Shown here in pieces: positions 60,635-64,000 of a DNA stretch of 64,000 bases. Made by a program: the position numbers and the translations under genes. The notes beneath the pieces are model-generated. The model saw only the letters and a program-made list of their open reading frames with translations. It was not told the origin of the DNA and did no database searches. Positions within the stretch are counted from its first letter, which is position 1. Each line of letters begins with the position of its first letter. Source of the stretch: an uncultured Bradyrhizobium sp. (GTDB lineage Bacteria; Pseudomonadota; Alphaproteobacteria; Rhizobiales; Xanthobacteraceae); contig NZ_CAKZHY010000056.1 of NCBI RefSeq assembly GCF_936928535.1, positions 16,120 to 80,119 of the forward strand. The letters are read 5' to 3'.

Positions 60635-60960
60635 GGACGATTAGCGATGGCCGACAGCGACTTGTCCAAGAACTGGTTGGCGCCTCTCTCAGCCACGCGC
60701 TGACTTGCGCTTCTTCTGGCCTTTCGCGTCGCAGCGCGCATCGAAAATCATCGGAATCGAAGCTCATCAAACAATGACCGGCAGGTCGAAATTTCGGATT
60801 ATTCGATTATCGTCTTATGCCACTGTTTTGCCCGACGGGTCAAGCTCGACTCCATTCACTCGCAATGACGCTGGATAATCGATCATGAGTCGCGCCCTCA
60901 CCGGCTCTACTGTGCATGGGGTTGTTTTGCGGTTTTGAGTGCGGCCTGGGTGTCGCCCAC
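60635..60960. other. Gap without supported gene, about 325 bp
   Basis: Contains only very short frames, one of 18 codons starting near 60648. It separates the accessory stretch from the terminator of the second TakP-like gene. Confidence 0.45.
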
Positions 60961-60993
60961 GAAAAAGCCCGGCCTCGCGAACGAGGCCGGGCT
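60961..60993 (-). terminator. Intrinsic terminator of the second TakP-like gene
   Basis: 12-bp stem AGCCCGGCCTCG at 60966-60977 with CGAGGCCGGGCT at 60982-60993. On the minus strand the loop is TTCG, a stable tetraloop, and the stem is followed by five T. It lies 27 bp after the binding-protein stop at 61020. Confidence 0.92.
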
Positions 60994-61019
60994 CTGTCCT
61001 CTTGCGACTTGCTCTACGA

Positions 61020-62222
<1,203 letters not shown>

Positions 62223-62304
62223 TTAACACGGAAGCCCTTGCCACGGAACGCGACAATGGCATGACAGGGGGCGACGAAAGTCGCATGTCCCCAGATGATC
62301 GGCC

Positions 62305-63453
62305 TCAGGCTGCGGAAACCGTGCCCTTGAGCTGGTCGCGGACCTGTCCAGCGATGGCGCGATAGATCGCCGCATGGGGTCCGTCCGGCTCGCTGTCGAC
62401 GACGGGATTGCCGGCGTCCGATGTGGCGCGAATCGCCATGTGCAGCGGGATCTCGCCCAGGAACGGTACTCCGAGCTTCTCCGCCTCGTGGCGCGCGCCG
62501 CCGTGGCCGAAGATGTCGGATTTCGTGCCGCAATGCGGGCACTGGAAGTAGCTCATGTTCTCGACGATGCCGAGCACCGGCACGTTGACCTTCTTGAACA
62601 TGGCAAGGCCACGCCGCGCGTCGATCAGCGACAGGTCCTGCGGGGTCGAGACGATCACGGCGCCCTTCAGCGGCACGTTCTGCGCCAGCGTCAGCTGGGC
62701 ATCGCCGGTGCCCGGCGGCATGTCGACGACGAGCACGTCGAGCGCGCCCCATGCAACATCGCGCAGCATCTGCGTCACCGCCGACATCACCATCGGACCG
62801 CGCCAGATCATCGCGGTCTCTTCCTCGACTAGGAAGCCGATCGACATGATGGCGAGGCCGAAGCGCCTGAGCGGAATCATCTTGCGCTCGCCGTCCAGCT
62901 CCGGCTTCTCGTGCAGGCCGGTCAGGCGCGGCACCGAGGGGCCGTAGATGTCGGCGTCGAGCAGCCCGACCTTGAGGCCGAGGTCGCGCAAGCCCAGCGC
63001 CAGGTTGAGCGCGGTGGTCGACTTGCCGACGCCGCCCTTGCCGGAGGCGACGGCGATAATCGCGCCGATGCCGGGGACGCCGATCTTGCCGGAGCGCGGC
63101 TGCTGGGCCTGCGGGGCGTGCGAATGGGAATGGCCGTGGTGATCGTGGCCGGCATGCGATGCGGCAGCCGGACGGGCGGCGGGAGCAGATGCCGAGGCAG
63201 CCTTCTTGTCCGCCGTCAGCGCCACCAGCGCGCCCTTGACGCCCGGCATTTCCTTGATGACGCGCTCGGCGGCCTGACGCAGCGGCTCAAGCTCCTTTGC
63301 CCGTTCGGCAGGCACTGTGATCGAGAAATACACCTTGCCGTCGGAGATGAAGACATCCGACACCATGCCGAGCTCGACAATATTATGTTCGAGATCGGGA
63401 CCGCGCACGGTCTTCAGCGTTTCGAGAACCTGTTCCTTGGTGACCTCAGTCAT
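62305..63453 (-). CDS. mrp: Mrp/ApbC (NBP35-like) iron-sulfur cluster carrier ATPase
   Basis: P-loop ATPase of 382 residues that carries or inserts iron-sulfur clusters. The N-terminal 85 residues are a MIP18/DUF59 domain (GPDLEHNIVELGMVSDVFIS). A flexible linker with six histidines in 13 residues (HAGHDHHGHSHSH at 100-112) follows. The Mrp ATPase has the deviant Walker A SGKGGVGKST at 137-146, VVDMPPGTGDAQ, and Cys305/Cys308 (CPHC) for cluster binding. ATG at 63453 has GAGGA upstream and begins right at the DUF59 domain; a longer frame to 63726 is not supported. The His-rich linker is unusual and suggests metal binding. Confidence 0.93.
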   Translation of the reverse strand: MTEVTKEQVLETLKTVRGPDLEHNIVELGMVSDVFISDGKVYFSITVPAERAKELEPLRQAAERVIKEMPGVKGALVALTADKKAASASAPAARPAAASHAGHDHHGHSHSHAPQAQQPRSGKIGVPGIGAIIAVASGKGGVGKSTTALNLALGLRDLGLKVGLLDADIYGPSVPRLTGLHEKPELDGERKMIPLRRFGLAIMSIGFLVEEETAMIWRGPMVMSAVTQMLRDVAWGALDVLVVDMPPGTGDAQLTLAQNVPLKGAVIVSTPQDLSLIDARRGLAMFKKVNVPVLGIVENMSYFQCPHCGTKSDIFGHGGARHEAEKLGVPFLGEIPLHMAIRATSDAGNPVVDSEPDGPHAAIYRAIAGQVRDQLKGTVSAA

Positions 63454-63930
63454 GCATTCCTCACGCGTATCTTTGTGACACGTAGATAGTGGAGGGCTGC
63501 GCCTTCGCCAAACGAAATCATCATTGAGGGAAACGGAAATCGCGCAATCGAATTCCGTTGCGGCCATCTGGTCCGCCAGGCTTTCGCCTAGATGGCCGCA
63601 ACGGTCTCCCCGAAAACCAAAGCGATCAGACCCACCTAGCGCAATGGCCCAAAATGACCAGAGCCTAAAGCACACTAATAATTGGGGGGCGGCGATGATC
63701 CCGAACCTGCCGTCACAAAAAAGCAACAGCCGCCGCCAGCGACCAGATGCATGAGGAAACGCATCGACAATGCTGGACGGCGGCTGGCCGAAACGGCGCC
63801 ATTTTTGGCGCTCTTTTCAAAGTCCCCTCTGGACCTCTGCCAAATAAGAAGCAAGGTGCATGCCAAGTGCCGCGCTTGGCTTTACCGGTACACGGCTGTA
63901 TGGCCAGCGGAACCGAAACGGACGACGACG
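63454..63930. other. Gap of about 480 bp, no supported gene
   Basis: Upstream region of mrp and, on the other side, of the plus-strand gene at the window edge. A 29-codon frame on the minus strand (63675-63764) has no ribosome site. No repeat or RNA gene was recognised; the promoters of the two flanking genes should lie here. Confidence 0.45.
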
Positions 63931-64000
63931 ATGGAACTGCCGAGACAATTGCGCGAACGGGTGGAAGCGATGCTGGAGGGCCAGCCGCTGGATGCGCTGA
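63931..64000 (+). CDS. Start of a coding region cut by the window edge (possible Rsm22-like methyltransferase)
   Basis: An ATG at 63931 opens a frame without stop to the right edge, giving MELPRQLRERVEAMLEGQPL and three more residues. A leading E-L-P followed by a basic amphipathic helix and a second helix recalls the N-terminus of Rsm22-type 16S rRNA methyltransferase-like proteins, but 23 codons are too few for a firm family call. Confidence 0.45.
   Translation, partial: MELPRQLRERVEAMLEGQPLDAL

Noticed and set aside
60648..60704. 18-codon frame MADSDLSKNWLAPLSATR
   Set aside because: Very short; it has an AAGGA-like box some distance upstream but no independent support.
63675..63764. 29-codon minus-strand frame with MRFLMHLVAGGG
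   Set aside because: No ribosome site, low-complexity tail and no coupling to neighbours; not distinguishable from chance.

Overview
The window is a high-GC alphaproteobacterial chromosome segment, most likely Bradyrhizobium or a close relative in the Nitrobacteraceae. This rests on gene content (tandem kup genes, TakP-like TRAP binding proteins, DUF2865, DUF2059, citramalate synthase, class II DAHP synthase), on a CtrA-type box, and on several families of intergenic palindromic repeats typical of this group. All assignments come from reading the sequence and recalled family motifs; no search was run. No rRNA, tRNA or CRISPR array was seen.

Layout. 1-3.9 kb: two tandem kup potassium transporters (minus), the first cut by the window edge. 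4.1-5.7 kb: a MotA/MotB-type stator pair. 5.9-11.4 kb: SDR, RraA-like protein, psd-pssA (phosphatidylethanolamine synthesis) and an Atm1-type ABC exporter. 11.6-16.4 kb: LOG family protein, VOC protein, and a tightly coupled minus operon cysS - 37-codon membrane microprotein - GNAT - cimA. 16.6-22 kb: two secreted proteins, then class II DAHP synthase - dgkA - nadE. 22.1-24.3 kb: an alpha/beta hydrolase and a four-repeat COG4705 membrane protein.

24.4-30.8 kb is a regulator-rich stretch: an aldehyde dehydrogenase divergent from a ModE-like one-component regulator, a second ModE-type winged-helix protein, and an unknown 125-aa gene with a near-consensus Mo-box in its promoter, followed by HTH, LysR and AraC regulators. 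30.8-32.9 kb: a coupled TerB / small membrane protein / TerC / YqhA stress-type operon. 33.2-40.8 kb: a MOSC-ferredoxin reductase fusion with a redoxin, a PaiB-like protein, an EgtC-like amidohydrolase next to a GCS2-type ligase, and a cupin protein. 41-46.5 kb: rpiA-DUF2059-gor, gph, a lipoprotein gene with a CtrA box, and moaA.

46.6-62.1 kb is organised around TRAP transport of small organic acids: DctQ and DctM on plus, a TakP-like binding protein convergent to them, a TctD/TctE-like two-component pair, hydrolases and a TauE exporter. Between 56.3 and 60.9 kb the sequence is visibly less GC-rich. This stretch carries an IS5-family transposase tail, a C-terminal fragment of a third TakP-like gene, orphan small genes and a cold-shock gene, and is followed by a second complete TakP-like gene. 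The window ends with an Mrp/ApbC P-loop protein carrying a His-rich linker and the start of another coding region.
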